Below, piece by piece: positions 9,021 through 18,833 of a stretch of DNA of 64,000 nucleotides (position 1 is the first letter of the stretch; every line of letters starts with the position of its first letter). Under the pieces are notes generated by a model. It was not told the DNA's origin and did no database searches. It saw only the letters and a list, made by a program, of their open reading frames with translations. Made by a program: the position numbers and the translations under genes. This DNA comes from Microbacterium sp. Leaf151 (lineage in GTDB: Bacteria > Actinomycetota > Actinomycetes > Actinomycetales > Microbacteriaceae), in contig NZ_LMOR01000003.1 of NCBI RefSeq assembly GCF_001424225.1, forward strand, positions 437,006 to 501,005, given 5' to 3'.

Positions 9021-10370
9021 TCAGTTCCGGATCGTGAAAGTGACGGCGGGGGAGGTGCCGGTGTTCCCGGCCGCGTCCGTCGCCTTCGCCGTGATGGCGT
9101 AGGTCGCGTTTCGGACGTTGCGGGTGTCGTACGCGGCGCGCCATTCGCCCGTGGTGGTCTGATTGGCCACCGCAATGCGGTTGGTTCCCACCCAGACCGT
9201 CACGCCTGTCACGCCCACCGCGTCGACGGCGCTGACACGGATCGTGGCCACGCCGGAGACGACGGCTCCATTACTGGGGGAGAGGATCTCCACGACCGGT
9301 GCGGTGGTGTCGGGCGAGGGCGTCGGGCTGGGTGTCGCCGAGGCGGAAGGCGTGGGCGAGGGCGTAGGTGTAGGCGTTGGCGACGCGGTAGGCGTAGCGG
9401 AGGGGCTCGGCGTGCTGGTCGGACTGGCCGTAGGGCTCGGGACCGGTGCCGGAGTCACTGTCAACGACCCCCATCGTGTCATCGAGGCGGTGAAGTCCGC
9501 GGTGGCGAAACCCGGAGTATTGTGCCCCATCGCATGAGTGCGGATCGATGCCTCCGCCGCGACGTCGTCGATGCGGCGAACGAGTTCGAGAGAATGTTGC
9601 TGGGGAGGAACGACGGCGTCGCTGTCGTCCGGTGAGGACACCACCACGCGCACCTTGGCTCCGCGCCACGCGTCGGCCCCGAAGCGAGCGGGGTTGGCGG
9701 CGTCGATGGCGTCCAGGTCGTCGCCGAAGACGGCCTGTACCGAGAGTTGACCACGGCCTCCGCCGTCGTACAGCGCGCGGAGGTCGTAGGCGGCGTTGAC
9801 GTCGTACATTCCGGTGATGTTCGGCAGCAGGCGGCGCGCATAGGTCTCGGCGGCAAGGACGCCGCCTCCCGAGGTGGCGCGCAAGACGACCGACTCGACC
9901 GTGAACAGGTTGCTCAGCCAGGTCAGGCCCGCGTTCTGAAGATTCACCGCGCGAGGCGCGGAGTACAGTGTTCCGCCGACCTTCTGGCAGATGGCGATCG
10001 CACCACGCTCTACCGCCCACATCGCCGACGTGCGGAAACCGCCGTCGAGCGCGTTGTGATCGCCGCCGGACCCATGGTAGAAGAACACCACCGGGACCGC
10101 GGTCCCCTGGTTGGGTTTCACGCTCTGGGGAACGTAGAGACGAGCTTGATCGCCGCTGATGGTGACGCAGATGTTATCGAACAACTCGCCGCCCGGGGTG
10201 ACTTCGTCGGCGACGCGTGTGTATTCACCGGGTAGACGGGGCGTCGGCCCCGACTCCGCAGCGCTAGCGGATTTCGCGGCGAGCAGTCCGAGAGCAGCTG
10301 CGCCCGCCCCCCACACGCTCCCGGTAAGAACATTGCGACGCGAGAATGCGCGTTTTTCGTGAGTAGTCAA
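9021..10370 (-). CDS. Tat-exported PHB-depolymerase-like esterase with Ig-like tail
   Basis: Secreted hydrolase of 449 aa. The N-terminus carries a twin-arginine signal (FSRRNVL) with cleavage likely after SASA. Residues 60-305 are an alpha/beta hydrolase with HGSGG oxyanion loop, nucleophile Ser167 in ATSGGG, Asp251 and His283. A Pro/Ser/Thr linker (about 308-355) leads to an Ig-like or cadherin-like domain (about 357-449). The TTG at 10370 is chosen because GGAGGAAAG lies ten bases upstream; a start at 10490 would add 40 residues unlike a signal peptide. It may remove acyl groups from polymer, or degrade polyesters. Confidence 0.8.
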   Translation of the reverse strand: MTTHEKRAFSRRNVLTGSVWGAGAAALGLLAAKSASAAESGPTPRLPGEYTRVADEVTPGGELFDNICVTISGDQARLYVPQSVKPNQGTAVPVVFFYHGSGGDHNALDGGFRTSAMWAVERGAIAICQKVGGTLYSAPRAVNLQNAGLTWLSNLFTVESVVLRATSGGGVLAAETYARRLLPNITGMYDVNAAYDLRALYDGGGRGQLSVQAVFGDDLDAIDAANPARFGADAWRGAKVRVVVSSPDDSDAVVPPQQHSLELVRRIDDVAAEASIRTHAMGHNTPGFATADFTASMTRWGSLTVTPAPVPSPTASPTSTPSPSATPTASPTPTPTPSPTPSASATPSPTPSPDTTAPVVEILSPSNGAVVSGVATIRVSAVDAVGVTGVTVWVGTNRIAVANQTTTGEWRAAYDTRNVRNATYAITAKATDAAGNTGTSPAVTFTIRN

Positions 10371-10654
10371 GATGTACTTTCCTCCGCGCCAGCTGTGCCC
10401 GCGAAATGACCTCGCCGCACGTTCATTAGTACATTGTCGCTCATCGACGCTGGGCTGACTGTCTCCCGCGTAAATTCCGCGTGACAACATGTCACGGATC
10501 GTCGTGCCGACTCCGGCGACCCGGCGGACGCGATACGCTTTCGAACGCGCGGACCAGAGTCCGTTGCGACAAAGTTTGGCTGCACCGGCGGGGGAGAATC
10601 CGGTGCCGTCGTCCGCGGATCAGAGGATCCACCGAGGGAATTCCGGGTGCCTAC

Positions 10655-11620
10655 ATGTCCATGCACGTCTGGGGCGCTGGCGGCAAGACCGCGTTCATCT
10701 GTTCCACCGGAGGTCACCTCGCTGAGCTGCACCGGCTCGAAGCAGTTTTCGGACCGCATCCCGATTCGCTGTGGATCACATTCGATACCCCACAGAGTCG
10801 TCAGATGCTCGAGGGGCGCCGCTGCGCCATGCTGCCGTACGTGGGCCCGCGCGATGTGAAGGGGACGATGGCGGCCATGCGACCCCTTCGGCGCATGCTG
10901 CGCGGTGAGCCTTTCGACGCCGCGATCAGTACCGGGGCAGCCATCGCCGCCGTCGCGCTCCCGATCGCTGCGGCGCACGGCATCCCCGCCACGTACATCG
11001 AGAGCGTGGCGCGCTTGGATGGCCCCTCGCTCACCGGCCGGCTCCTGCAGAGATGGCCGAAGGTGCATCTGCGAACCCAGAACCCGACGTGGGCGGACGG
11101 TCGATGGAAGACCTCGGAGAGCGTGCTGAGTGCGTATCGAGGTGTTCCCCGGACTGGTCACGTCAAGACCGACCGTCTGTTCGTGACCCTGGGAACCATT
11201 CGGGGCTACCGGTTCGATTCCGTCATCGATGCGGTGCTCGCATCCGGTCTCGCCAACGATGACACCGTCTGGCAGCTCGGCGAGACGCCTCGCGGCGACC
11301 TCCCTGGCCACGTGCACGACTATCTGGGTCCCGAAGAGTTCACTGCGGCCGCCGCCGCCGCCGATGTGGTTGTCAGCCACGCCGGCGTCGGGTCGCTCTT
11401 GGAGATGTTGGCATTGGGGATCCACCCGGTCCTGGCCGTCCGCAGCGCCGACCGTGGTGAACACGTCGACAATCATCAAGAGCAGATCGCGTCCCTTGTC
11501 AACGACTTGGGGATCGCGACAGCCGTGCCCGGGCCCGCGGTGACGCGGGAGATCTGTGAGCGGGCGGCAGCCCTTGCCAGCGTGGACGATCTGATCGTCG
11601 AGAGAAAGCGAGCCGTATGA
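10655..11620 (+). CDS. GT28-type glycosyltransferase (Alg14/Alg13-like fusion)
   Basis: Glycosyltransferase of 321 aa. The N-terminal half resembles Alg14 (CSTGGHLAEL near residue 15) and the C-terminal half resembles Alg13 (VTLGT followed by VVSHAGVGSLLEML), as in single-chain EpsE/EpsF or WelK-like enzymes. It probably adds an early sugar, often glucuronic acid, to the lipid-linked intermediate; the sugar is an inference. The ATG at 10655 opens the conserved region; a second ATG at 10661 is possible and the ribosome site is weak. It begins a second plus-strand arm. Confidence 0.82.
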   Translation: MSMHVWGAGGKTAFICSTGGHLAELHRLEAVFGPHPDSLWITFDTPQSRQMLEGRRCAMLPYVGPRDVKGTMAAMRPLRRMLRGEPFDAAISTGAAIAAVALPIAAAHGIPATYIESVARLDGPSLTGRLLQRWPKVHLRTQNPTWADGRWKTSESVLSAYRGVPRTGHVKTDRLFVTLGTIRGYRFDSVIDAVLASGLANDDTVWQLGETPRGDLPGHVHDYLGPEEFTAAAAAADVVVSHAGVGSLLEMLALGIHPVLAVRSADRGEHVDNHQEQIASLVNDLGIATAVPGPAVTREICERAAALASVDDLIVERKRAV

Positions 11621-13890
11621 CCGCCACCACTTCCGCCCGACGCGAGATCTTCGCCGTTGGCCGAGGCCAGTACGAGAATGTCGGCGACGTGCTCCTGCGC
11701 CGCCCTCTCCTCGACTGGGCGCGCGACAGCGGCCGGTTGCACGTCTACGTGGGGGCATCGCCGGAAGGGTACGACGAGGGGTTGGGCATCCAGCCCGGCG
11801 ACGTCGTATATCGGTCGTTCGTCTCGTGGTACAGGGCGCTCATGACCTACGCCGCACGCGGCGAAGCCGACAGTCTCTACAAGCCGGGTGAGTTGCAGCT
11901 CACGCTGATCGGCATGAAGGAGCACCTTGCGATGCTCCCGGCCGTCGCTCTCGTCCGCCTTCGGGGCGGCAAGGTCGCTCGGATCGGTGCGGGAGCTCGC
12001 AACTTCGCGCCCCTTCCGCGCGCCTTGATGTGGCCCTCCAACGCTCTCAGCTCGTACACCCGGTGGAGGGACGACCGCACCGCGGCTTACCTCGGATTCG
12101 GCTCGGCGATGCCCGACCTCGGATACTCGGAGGGACTCAGCGACGACGAGATCGATGCGACGCGTTCCCAACACTCGGGCGACCGCGACATCTTCGTCGT
12201 CTCCCTGCGCGACGACACCGAGGTGGCCCCCCGCCCCTACCCGGACGCCGCCTGGATGGAAGCGGTCCGGCAGGCCGCCGAAGCGCTCCGGCTGCGCATC
12301 GTGGTCGTCACGCAAGTGAGCGTCGACGAAGAACGGTCGCAGCGCCTCGCCCGTGATCTCCGGGCGGAGGTCGTGGGATGGCCTGCACTCGGAGCGCATT
12401 CGGAGCAGGAAGGGCGCCTGCGGGAGGTATATCGGCGTACGGCAGTTGCCGCCAGCGACCGCTTGCACGTGATCATCGCGGCGTACACCGAAGGGGCGAT
12501 GCCCATCGGGTTGCAGCTCGACGACTCGGACAAAATCTCGCGGCACTTCGACACGATCGGCTTGAACGACATCGCCGTGAACACCACGGGGATGAGCGCG
12601 CAAGACCTACGTGACCGTCTTGTCACCCTCGCCGGACGTCGGAACGAGGCATTGTCCGCGCTCCGAGGAGCGCGGACGCGACTGGCGACCGTGAGGAGCG
12701 AGCTCACGGCTCTCCTGCGCCGCGAGCGCGTGACTCCTGCGGCGAGCCCGGCGACCGAAAGGCCCGTCGTCTACCACCTCGGACGCGCGGGTGATCACCC
12801 GGGGGGGATGACGCAGGTCGTGAACGCGTACATCGACTGGCCGTTCGAGCGGTGCGATGTCGAGGTCCTGGCATCCCGTGGCAATCCCGGAGACCACCTC
12901 ACCGGCCTCAGGCTCTTTCTGACTGCGTTCGGTCGGCTGCGGCGCATCGCGAGAGAGGGGCGGCCGGCAACCGTCGTCGCCCACCTCTCCGAGCGCGGAT
13001 CATTCGTGCGGGAGGGTACCTTGGCCATCGCCGCCGCCAGGCTGGGCCTGCCGGTCATCGCGCACCTGCACGGCAGTGAGTTCGATGAATACGAGGCGCG
13101 ACACCACCGCCGCGTGCGCGGCGTGTTGGCTGTCTGCGCCCACGTGATCGCGCTGTCGGATTCGGCGCGCGACACCGCGGCACGAACGGTGGGCGAGGCT
13201 CGGGTGAGCATCGTCCCCAACGCTGTTCCCTCGGGTCCCGCGACCGCCGGCACGCCCACCGTCCTGTTCGGGGGTGTGGTGTCCCGTCGCAAGGGCATGG
13301 ATGTCCTGGACGCGGCCTGGCGGAGGGTGCAGGCCGCATTCCCCGATTGGTCGCTCGTCGTCGCGGGTCCGGTCCGGGACTCCGAGCTCGTCGACCGGTC
13401 TCTCCCCTCGGCGAGCTTCCTGGGGAGCGTTCCCCACTCTCGCATGCTCGAGCTCCTCGGTGACGCGTCCGTGGCGGTGCTGCCTTCGCGCGACGAGGCG
13501 ATGCCGATGTTCATCCTGGAAGCCCTCGCGCGACGCGTCTGCGTCGTGTCGACCCAGGTCGGCGGTATTCCGGATGTCCTCGGCGACGACCAGGGAGTCC
13601 TCGTGGCGCCGGGCGATGTCGACGCGCTCGTCGACGCGCTCACGATGGTCATGAGCGACGAAGACGAGCGGGACCGCCGAGCGGGACGCGGCCACGCCGC
13701 ATTCGCCGACACGTACGCGGCGGAGGCCGTCTACCCGCGCGTGGAGTCGATCTGGCTGGCCCCGCTGGGCGATCGCTTCTCCGAGGGAGCCGCGGTGGAC
13801 GCCCGCGGCAGTGCTGCCCTCAGCTCCGGGCCGACGGCGACGGGGGCGACCGCCAACGCGGACGCTCAGGCGGGAGCCGATCTGCGCTAG
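11617..13890 (+). CDS. polysaccharide pyruvyltransferase - GT4 glycosyltransferase fusion
   Basis: Two-domain protein of 757 aa with the opposite order to the fusion at 2099. Residues 1-365 are a PF04230 pyruvyltransferase (GQYENVGD near the start, ASDRLH near 285). Residues about 382-720 are a GT4 with GGMTQ at the front and an intact EX7E (Glu627 and Glu635 in EAMPMFILE). A low-complexity Ala/Gly/Thr tail ends the protein. The ATG overlaps the previous stop (ATGA). It should add a hexose and pyruvylate it, or modify the sugar added by its partner. Confidence 0.88.
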   Translation: MTATTSARREIFAVGRGQYENVGDVLLRRPLLDWARDSGRLHVYVGASPEGYDEGLGIQPGDVVYRSFVSWYRALMTYAARGEADSLYKPGELQLTLIGMKEHLAMLPAVALVRLRGGKVARIGAGARNFAPLPRALMWPSNALSSYTRWRDDRTAAYLGFGSAMPDLGYSEGLSDDEIDATRSQHSGDRDIFVVSLRDDTEVAPRPYPDAAWMEAVRQAAEALRLRIVVVTQVSVDEERSQRLARDLRAEVVGWPALGAHSEQEGRLREVYRRTAVAASDRLHVIIAAYTEGAMPIGLQLDDSDKISRHFDTIGLNDIAVNTTGMSAQDLRDRLVTLAGRRNEALSALRGARTRLATVRSELTALLRRERVTPAASPATERPVVYHLGRAGDHPGGMTQVVNAYIDWPFERCDVEVLASRGNPGDHLTGLRLFLTAFGRLRRIAREGRPATVVAHLSERGSFVREGTLAIAAARLGLPVIAHLHGSEFDEYEARHHRRVRGVLAVCAHVIALSDSARDTAARTVGEARVSIVPNAVPSGPATAGTPTVLFGGVVSRRKGMDVLDAAWRRVQAAFPDWSLVVAGPVRDSELVDRSLPSASFLGSVPHSRMLELLGDASVAVLPSRDEAMPMFILEALARRVCVVSTQVGGIPDVLGDDQGVLVAPGDVDALVDALTMVMSDEDERDRRAGRGHAAFADTYAAEAVYPRVESIWLAPLGDRFSEGAAVDARGSAALSSGPTATGATANADAQAGADLR

Positions 13891-13910
13891 CGCGGTTCGC
13901 TGCTTCTCCG

Positions 13911-13958
13911 CGAACGGCGTCGGCGGTCCCCGAGATGGGGGACAGCCGACGCCGTTCG
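13911..13958. terminator. bidirectional terminator
   Basis: A perfect 14-bp inverted repeat (13911-13924 and 13945-13958) with a 20-base loop lies between the convergent fusion gene and acyltransferase operon. Confidence 0.6.
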
Positions 13959-13961
13959 TCG

Positions 13962-14984
13962 TTACGGAAGGATCTCGTCGCGGGTCGACTCGACCGCCCG
14001 CGCTTGAGGCTGCCAGCGCCTGGGCGGCGCGAACACCCCCGGCACCCGGCTCAGCGGAACGGAGAGTCCGACACAGGCGGCGACGGCTCCGAGAGTGAGC
14101 GAGAACGCGACGAAGGGCGCTGACGCGGCGTTGGCCGGAATCCACGGCACGACCGTGGCCAGGAGCAGGGCGTGCAGCACATAGACCGGCAGGGTCCGGC
14201 GCCCGACCGCAACCAACGGACTGGACAGAACAACCGATCGGGCGAGCGACGAGGCGATCACCACGCAGGCCACGACGCAGACGGTCGACAGAATGACCCG
14301 CGCCAGTCCACTACCCGCGGACGGCACGACACGGAAGAGCGCGAACGCCGCGGGGATCAGCATGACGGCGGGCACGGCCCACCAGGCCCGAGCGTGAGCC
14401 GCCAGGGCCTTCCATGCCGGAGCTCCGCGCACACCGAGGGCGAAGAAGAACAGGTACAGGGCGATGGAGCGCCAGATGGGATTGTCTCCGGTCGGAACGA
14501 CGTCGTAGGCAGCGGCCACCGACAGACCGCCCGCCAGGCCGAGCACCGCCCAGGTCGGTGTCGATCGCGCGAAGCGCAGAAGCGTGATGTAGAGCACGAG
14601 GGCGAACAGGAACCACAGTCCCGTTGTCGGCCAGACGGGGAGAAGCACGAACGCCTGCCACGGGGGGACGTCGCTCAGAGGCCAGGGCACGATCGTGAAC
14701 CACAGAGCTCGGACGGCCGACCACAGCACGTAGACGTAAACCAGCAGCCATAGTCTGCGCGCCCACACTTGCGACCACGGCTTTCGGACGACCGTCGCGG
14801 CGAGCATGCCCGAGATGACGAAGAAGAGCGGCATGCGGATGGCCGTGAGGAAGGTATTGGCCGTGTCGAGCCACCCCAACTCCCAGCCGTACGCGGCCAT
14901 GAGCTGGAGCGTGTGGGCGAGGACGACGAGAACCATCGCCCCACCTCGTGCGGTGTCGGGCCACCTCAGACGCTCCGTGGCCAT
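13962..14984 (-). CDS. acyltransferase 3 family membrane protein
   Basis: Integral membrane O-acyltransferase of 340 aa with about ten hydrophobic helices. The opening RWPDTARGGAMVLVVLAHTLQL carries the family histidine and RMPLFFVISGML is the second signature. It likely O-acetylates a sugar of the exported polymer. Its ATG directly abuts the stop of the next acyltransferase (TGAATG), so both are made from one message. Confidence 0.88.
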   Translation of the reverse strand: MATERLRWPDTARGGAMVLVVLAHTLQLMAAYGWELGWLDTANTFLTAIRMPLFFVISGMLAATVVRKPWSQVWARRLWLLVYVYVLWSAVRALWFTIVPWPLSDVPPWQAFVLLPVWPTTGLWFLFALVLYITLLRFARSTPTWAVLGLAGGLSVAAAYDVVPTGDNPIWRSIALYLFFFALGVRGAPAWKALAAHARAWWAVPAVMLIPAAFALFRVVPSAGSGLARVILSTVCVVACVVIASSLARSVVLSSPLVAVGRRTLPVYVLHALLLATVVPWIPANAASAPFVAFSLTLGAVAACVGLSVPLSRVPGVFAPPRRWQPQARAVESTRDEILP

Positions 14985-16070
14985 TCACGCACTCCGCTTC
15001 TGTGCGCGCGCTGCACGAGCCGCTGACGACCGTCCGAACGGATACACGAACAGCCAGGACACCCGTGTGAGATAGCGGGTCACGAAGATCGACAGGGCCG
15101 TCACGATCGCGGTCACGACGAGGATGACGATCAACCCTCGACCTGGCAGGGTGTCGAGCCATCGCGCGACCGGCGAGAGCGGCAGGGCGATCAGCGCGAT
15201 CACGAAGATGTGGACGAGATAGATGTTCAGCGAACGAATTCCGATGTAGGAGATCCAGCTGAGCGGCTTCAGGCGGGTCACCTGCGTTGCGAGTGCGAAT
15301 CCAGCGACAACCACCAGCACCTGGCCGAGGAATGCGACGCCGGGGATGCTGGCGACGCGCGGAATCAGGGTCGCGGCCGCGGCGAAGGCGGCGAACGCGG
15401 CGATGCTGAGCACGATCGTCACCGGCGTCGTGCGTTCTACCGTCGAGTGGATCCAGCGATGGAAGGCAGCGCCGATGACGAAGAACACGAAGTACTCGAT
15501 CATGCGGTTCCACCCGACGTTGCCCGTGCTGATCAGACCCGCCGACATGAGAGTCGAGGCCACGAGGGCGAGGGCGACCAGGACCCACGGCGGCACGGAG
15601 CGGAACAACCAGAGCACGAGGGTGAAGACGAAGAGCGCGTAAATGAACCAGTACGAGCTGATCGGCCAGACCAGGATCCCCAGGAGAGCCAGAGGATCGG
15701 ATGCCGATGCGCCCGCTCCGTCTGCGCGCACATTGGGCACGACGAGGTAGAAGAGAAACCTGAGCACGGACCACAGCACGTAGAGGTAGAGGTACTGGCG
15801 CAGGCGTCGACGCCAGAGGTCGGCGAACGACCACCCCGAGATCCGGTTGTGGAAGAGGCCGGAGATGAGGAAGAACGCCGGCATCGGGAAAAGGTCGAGG
15901 ATGATGCGTGCGCGACCGACGCCCGCGGCATCCATCCCCAGGGAGTTCAGGAAGAGGGAGACGTGATAGGCGACGATCATGATGATCGCCACGCCCTTTA
16001 CGACGTCGATCCAGTCGCGTCGCCCGACATCGTCTCGAAACCACATGCTCTTTGCGGCGGTGGATTTCAT
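14985..16070 (-). CDS. acyltransferase 3 family membrane protein
   Basis: Second membrane O-acyltransferase, 361 aa, with RRDWIDVVKGVAIIMIVAYH at the front and FPMPAFFLISGLFHNR shortly after, the two family signatures, followed by repeated membrane helices. The ATG at 16070 follows GGGGGT; a longer form from 16130 would add 20 unlike residues and overlap the pyruvyltransferase gene. It may decorate a different position from its neighbour, or use another acyl group such as succinyl. Confidence 0.87.
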   Translation of the reverse strand: MKSTAAKSMWFRDDVGRRDWIDVVKGVAIIMIVAYHVSLFLNSLGMDAAGVGRARIILDLFPMPAFFLISGLFHNRISGWSFADLWRRRLRQYLYLYVLWSVLRFLFYLVVPNVRADGAGASASDPLALLGILVWPISSYWFIYALFVFTLVLWLFRSVPPWVLVALALVASTLMSAGLISTGNVGWNRMIEYFVFFVIGAAFHRWIHSTVERTTPVTIVLSIAAFAAFAAAATLIPRVASIPGVAFLGQVLVVVAGFALATQVTRLKPLSWISYIGIRSLNIYLVHIFVIALIALPLSPVARWLDTLPGRGLIVILVVTAIVTALSIFVTRYLTRVSWLFVYPFGRSSAARAARAQKRSA

Positions 16071-16104
16071 GCTGTTACCCCCAGTGTTGATCGACCGCCC
16101 CGGC

Positions 16105-17340
16105 TCAGCCGTGGCCCCCCTGGCCGACACGTTCGATATTCGAGCGGGCGAGTTCGCGCGCTCGATGTGCTCCCCTGTCTACACGCACCCGGGATTCGGG
16201 ATCGTCCAACGCGCGCCTGACGATGTCGCGCAGACCGACACCCATCCCGATGCGCGGAGGGACACAGAGTTCCGGCCACTCGAAGAGACGCATCAGGCCT
16301 TCGACCTTGCCCTGCGAGGCGAGCGTCACAGCGGGCACGCCTTGCCCCAGGGACATGACGGCGAGGTGCATCCGTCCCGTGACGACCACCGATGCCTTCG
16401 TGGCGAGGCGTCGGATCTCGGCTGGTCCGAGCATCGACTCGACAAGCGTGACGCCCTCGGGCCCCACTGCTTCGGCGACCGCGCGACAGGCGGCAAGATC
16501 GTCGGCGCTGCTCCGCAAGACGTGGGGAAGCAGGACGACGTGGATGCCGCGATCGCGCAGCTCAGCGATGACGGGCGCGTACTCGACCGCCTGATCGACG
16601 GATCGCGCGATCAGCCCGCTCGCATTGATGAGGGCGTAGGGCTCGGACAGGTCCTTCAGGGCGACCGGAAGGTCATCCGCCAGACGATCGTCGGTGAAGA
16701 CGATGTCCGCCGTTTCCACCACCCCGCGGACGCCGAGATCGCGGACTCGCGCGGCGGAGGCCGGATCTCTCAGGAGGAGTCGGGTGCCCGCCGCGCCGGC
16801 CAGTCGAAGTGCCTTTCGTGCCGGGGCGGGGGCGGCGGCGTTCCAACTGAAACCGATGACCGAGGTGTCGAATCCACGTCCTGCGGCGACTGCGGCGATC
16901 GTCGCGCGGCGCACGGACGGTCGCAGGGAGTAGATACCGTCCATGATGTCCGCGCCCACGATCGACACGGTGGCGGCCCCTTCGAGCAGGGCGCCCAGGG
17001 ACCGCACGTCGCGGTCGTGCTCGGGGCCGTCGCCGTACAGCAGTCGCGGGAGGGCGACGAATCGCGCGCGGTCGTGGAGATCGGCAGGCAGGACGAAATC
17101 CTCGTCGTGACGCGTGACGACGACGACCGGGCGGTCGGCGCTCGCAACGAAGGCCTCCACCATCGCCTGATCGCCGATGTTCCCGGCTCCAGGGGGAGCG
17201 ATGAGGACGTGAAAACCGTCGCCGGGTGCTCCGGCGGCCGAGCTCAGCGCGGTGGCGAAACGACGGGTGGGTACACCCGTTCTGTCGATAATGCGACGGG
17301 ACAGGCGACGGAGCCGCCGCCCCAGGTTGTTGAGCTTCAC
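16105..17340 (-). CDS. polysaccharide pyruvyltransferase family protein
   Basis: Stand-alone PF04230 protein of 411 aa, the third pyruvyltransferase unit in the locus. GAGNIGDQAM stands near residue 52 and GRMHLAVMS in the last third, the equivalent of SDRLH in the two fusions. It is more distant from them than they are from each other. The GTG at 17340 overlaps the flippase stop (GTGA). It would transfer pyruvate from phosphoenolpyruvate to a sugar hydroxyl pair, giving an acidic ketal. Confidence 0.86.
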   Translation of the reverse strand: MKLNNLGRRLRRLSRRIIDRTGVPTRRFATALSSAAGAPGDGFHVLIAPPGAGNIGDQAMVEAFVASADRPVVVVTRHDEDFVLPADLHDRARFVALPRLLYGDGPEHDRDVRSLGALLEGAATVSIVGADIMDGIYSLRPSVRRATIAAVAAGRGFDTSVIGFSWNAAAPAPARKALRLAGAAGTRLLLRDPASAARVRDLGVRGVVETADIVFTDDRLADDLPVALKDLSEPYALINASGLIARSVDQAVEYAPVIAELRDRGIHVVLLPHVLRSSADDLAACRAVAEAVGPEGVTLVESMLGPAEIRRLATKASVVVTGRMHLAVMSLGQGVPAVTLASQGKVEGLMRLFEWPELCVPPRIGMGVGLRDIVRRALDDPESRVRVDRGAHRARELARSNIERVGQGGHG

Positions 17341-18833
17341 TCGGTATCCGTTCCCGCGGACCCGGTGCTCCGGGCCTTCCTGAGGTGCTGACGAAGGCCC
17401 ACGATCATCTTCACATCGCGACGGTAGGCGGGCAGGACGAGTGCCAGCAGCGCGAGGGCGGCGACGAGAATGACGCCGCCGAGGACGAGATGGACGATCT
17501 CCGGGAGATCTGGCCACAGCTGCGTGGATCCGGCGGAGATGAGAGCGGCGACGCCATACACCGCGACGGTGCGCGCCGCGGCCCAGAACAGCGGTGCCGC
17601 TCGGAGACTGATCTTCCTCGTCATCCAGAAGATCCCGATCGGCCACACCAGGGCGTTGCCGATCGTGTAGGCCCAGGCGACGCCTTCGACGCCCCAGCTG
17701 GCTCCTGCGATGATGAGTCCGATGACGACGGGGCGCGTCGAGACCGTGTACCAGAAGTAGCGTCGGGTGAGACCCAGCGAGACGGACAACCAGTAGGTGG
17801 CGTACGACGCCGCTTGGAAGAATCCCGCGATCGCCAGGATCTGGAATAGGTGAACCGTCGGCTCCCACTGCGGACCTAGAGCGACGGCCACGAGGGCCGG
17901 TGCCTGCGCCACGCTGAAAGCCAGGACCCCGGCGACGACGTTGAGCAGCACGACCTGGCCTACGGCGAGGAATCGTGCGTAGCGCTCGGGGTCGTCCTGC
18001 AGTCGCGACAGTGTGGGAAGCGCTACGCGAGACGCCGGAGCGTTGATCTGGTTCAGCGGAAGAACCATGAGCTGGAACGCGCGGTTGTAGAACCCCAGGT
18101 CGGCGGGGCCGTAGAGGCGGCCGATCATGACCGAGTCGATGTTGCGGCTCGCGTACACGAGAACCTGGGATGCCACGAGGTGCCCTCCGAACGTGAGGAG
18201 TCCTTTCACGGACTCACCACGACCCGGCAGGCCTGGCCACCAGGAGGCGACCACGGGGAGGGCGATGGCGATGAGGACGACCGGGAGCACCTGCTGAACG
18301 ACCAGCGCCCAGTACCCCCACCCGGAGAGGGCGAGAATCAACGCGGTACAGAGCCCGGCCAGTTGCGCGCCCACTTCGACCGAGGAGAGCGCCACGAAGC
18401 GGAAGTCTCGGTTGAGATGCGCGCGAAACTGCGTCGAGAACCCATTGAGCAGGAATGTCGGAGCCAGTGCCAGGGACACCGCGACGAGTCGCGGATCGCC
18501 GTATAGAGCTGCGATCGGGACCGCGAGGGACGCGCACGCCACGGCCAGAACGAAACCGATGCCGAGGTTGATCCAGAACAGTGTCGACCTCTGACCGGAC
18601 GACAGAGTCTTCGCCTGGATGGCCGCACTCGAGAGTCCGAAGTCGCGCAGGATCTCACCGACGCCGACGATGGCGAGCACCATTGCCGTGACGCCGTAGT
18701 CGCTGGGTGCGAGCAGACGCGCCAGGAGAACGATCCCGGTGACCTGAACGAGGATGCGAACGCCCTGGGCGCCCATCATCGTCACCGCGCCCCGGGAGGC
18801 GGTGCGCCCGAGGCTACGCGGGGGTGCGCTCAC
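17337..18833 (-). CDS. lipopolysaccharide/O-antigen flippase (MOP family, Wzx-like)
   Basis: Polytopic membrane protein of 498 aa in the MOP exporter family. It opens with the typical RTASRGAVTMMGAQG amphipathic start and VLLARLLAPSDYG, and has about 12-14 helices. It would flip the undecaprenyl-linked repeat unit across the membrane. The GTG at 18833 is preferred, overlapping the polymerase gene by 20 bases; an internal ATG pair 18-19 codons later would remove the conserved N-terminal helix. Confidence 0.88.
   Translation of the reverse strand: MSAPPRSLGRTASRGAVTMMGAQGVRILVQVTGIVLLARLLAPSDYGVTAMVLAIVGVGEILRDFGLSSAAIQAKTLSSGQRSTLFWINLGIGFVLAVACASLAVPIAALYGDPRLVAVSLALAPTFLLNGFSTQFRAHLNRDFRFVALSSVEVGAQLAGLCTALILALSGWGYWALVVQQVLPVVLIAIALPVVASWWPGLPGRGESVKGLLTFGGHLVASQVLVYASRNIDSVMIGRLYGPADLGFYNRAFQLMVLPLNQINAPASRVALPTLSRLQDDPERYARFLAVGQVVLLNVVAGVLAFSVAQAPALVAVALGPQWEPTVHLFQILAIAGFFQAASYATYWLSVSLGLTRRYFWYTVSTRPVVIGLIIAGASWGVEGVAWAYTIGNALVWPIGIFWMTRKISLRAAPLFWAAARTVAVYGVAALISAGSTQLWPDLPEIVHLVLGGVILVAALALLALVLPAYRRDVKMIVGLRQHLRKARSTGSAGTDTE

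Noticed and set aside
9321..9445. Repetitive GGCGTCGG-type DNA resembling a CRISPR or minisatellite
   Set aside because: It encodes the Pro/Ser/Thr linker of the Tat-exported esterase in frame; there are no spacer-repeat units.
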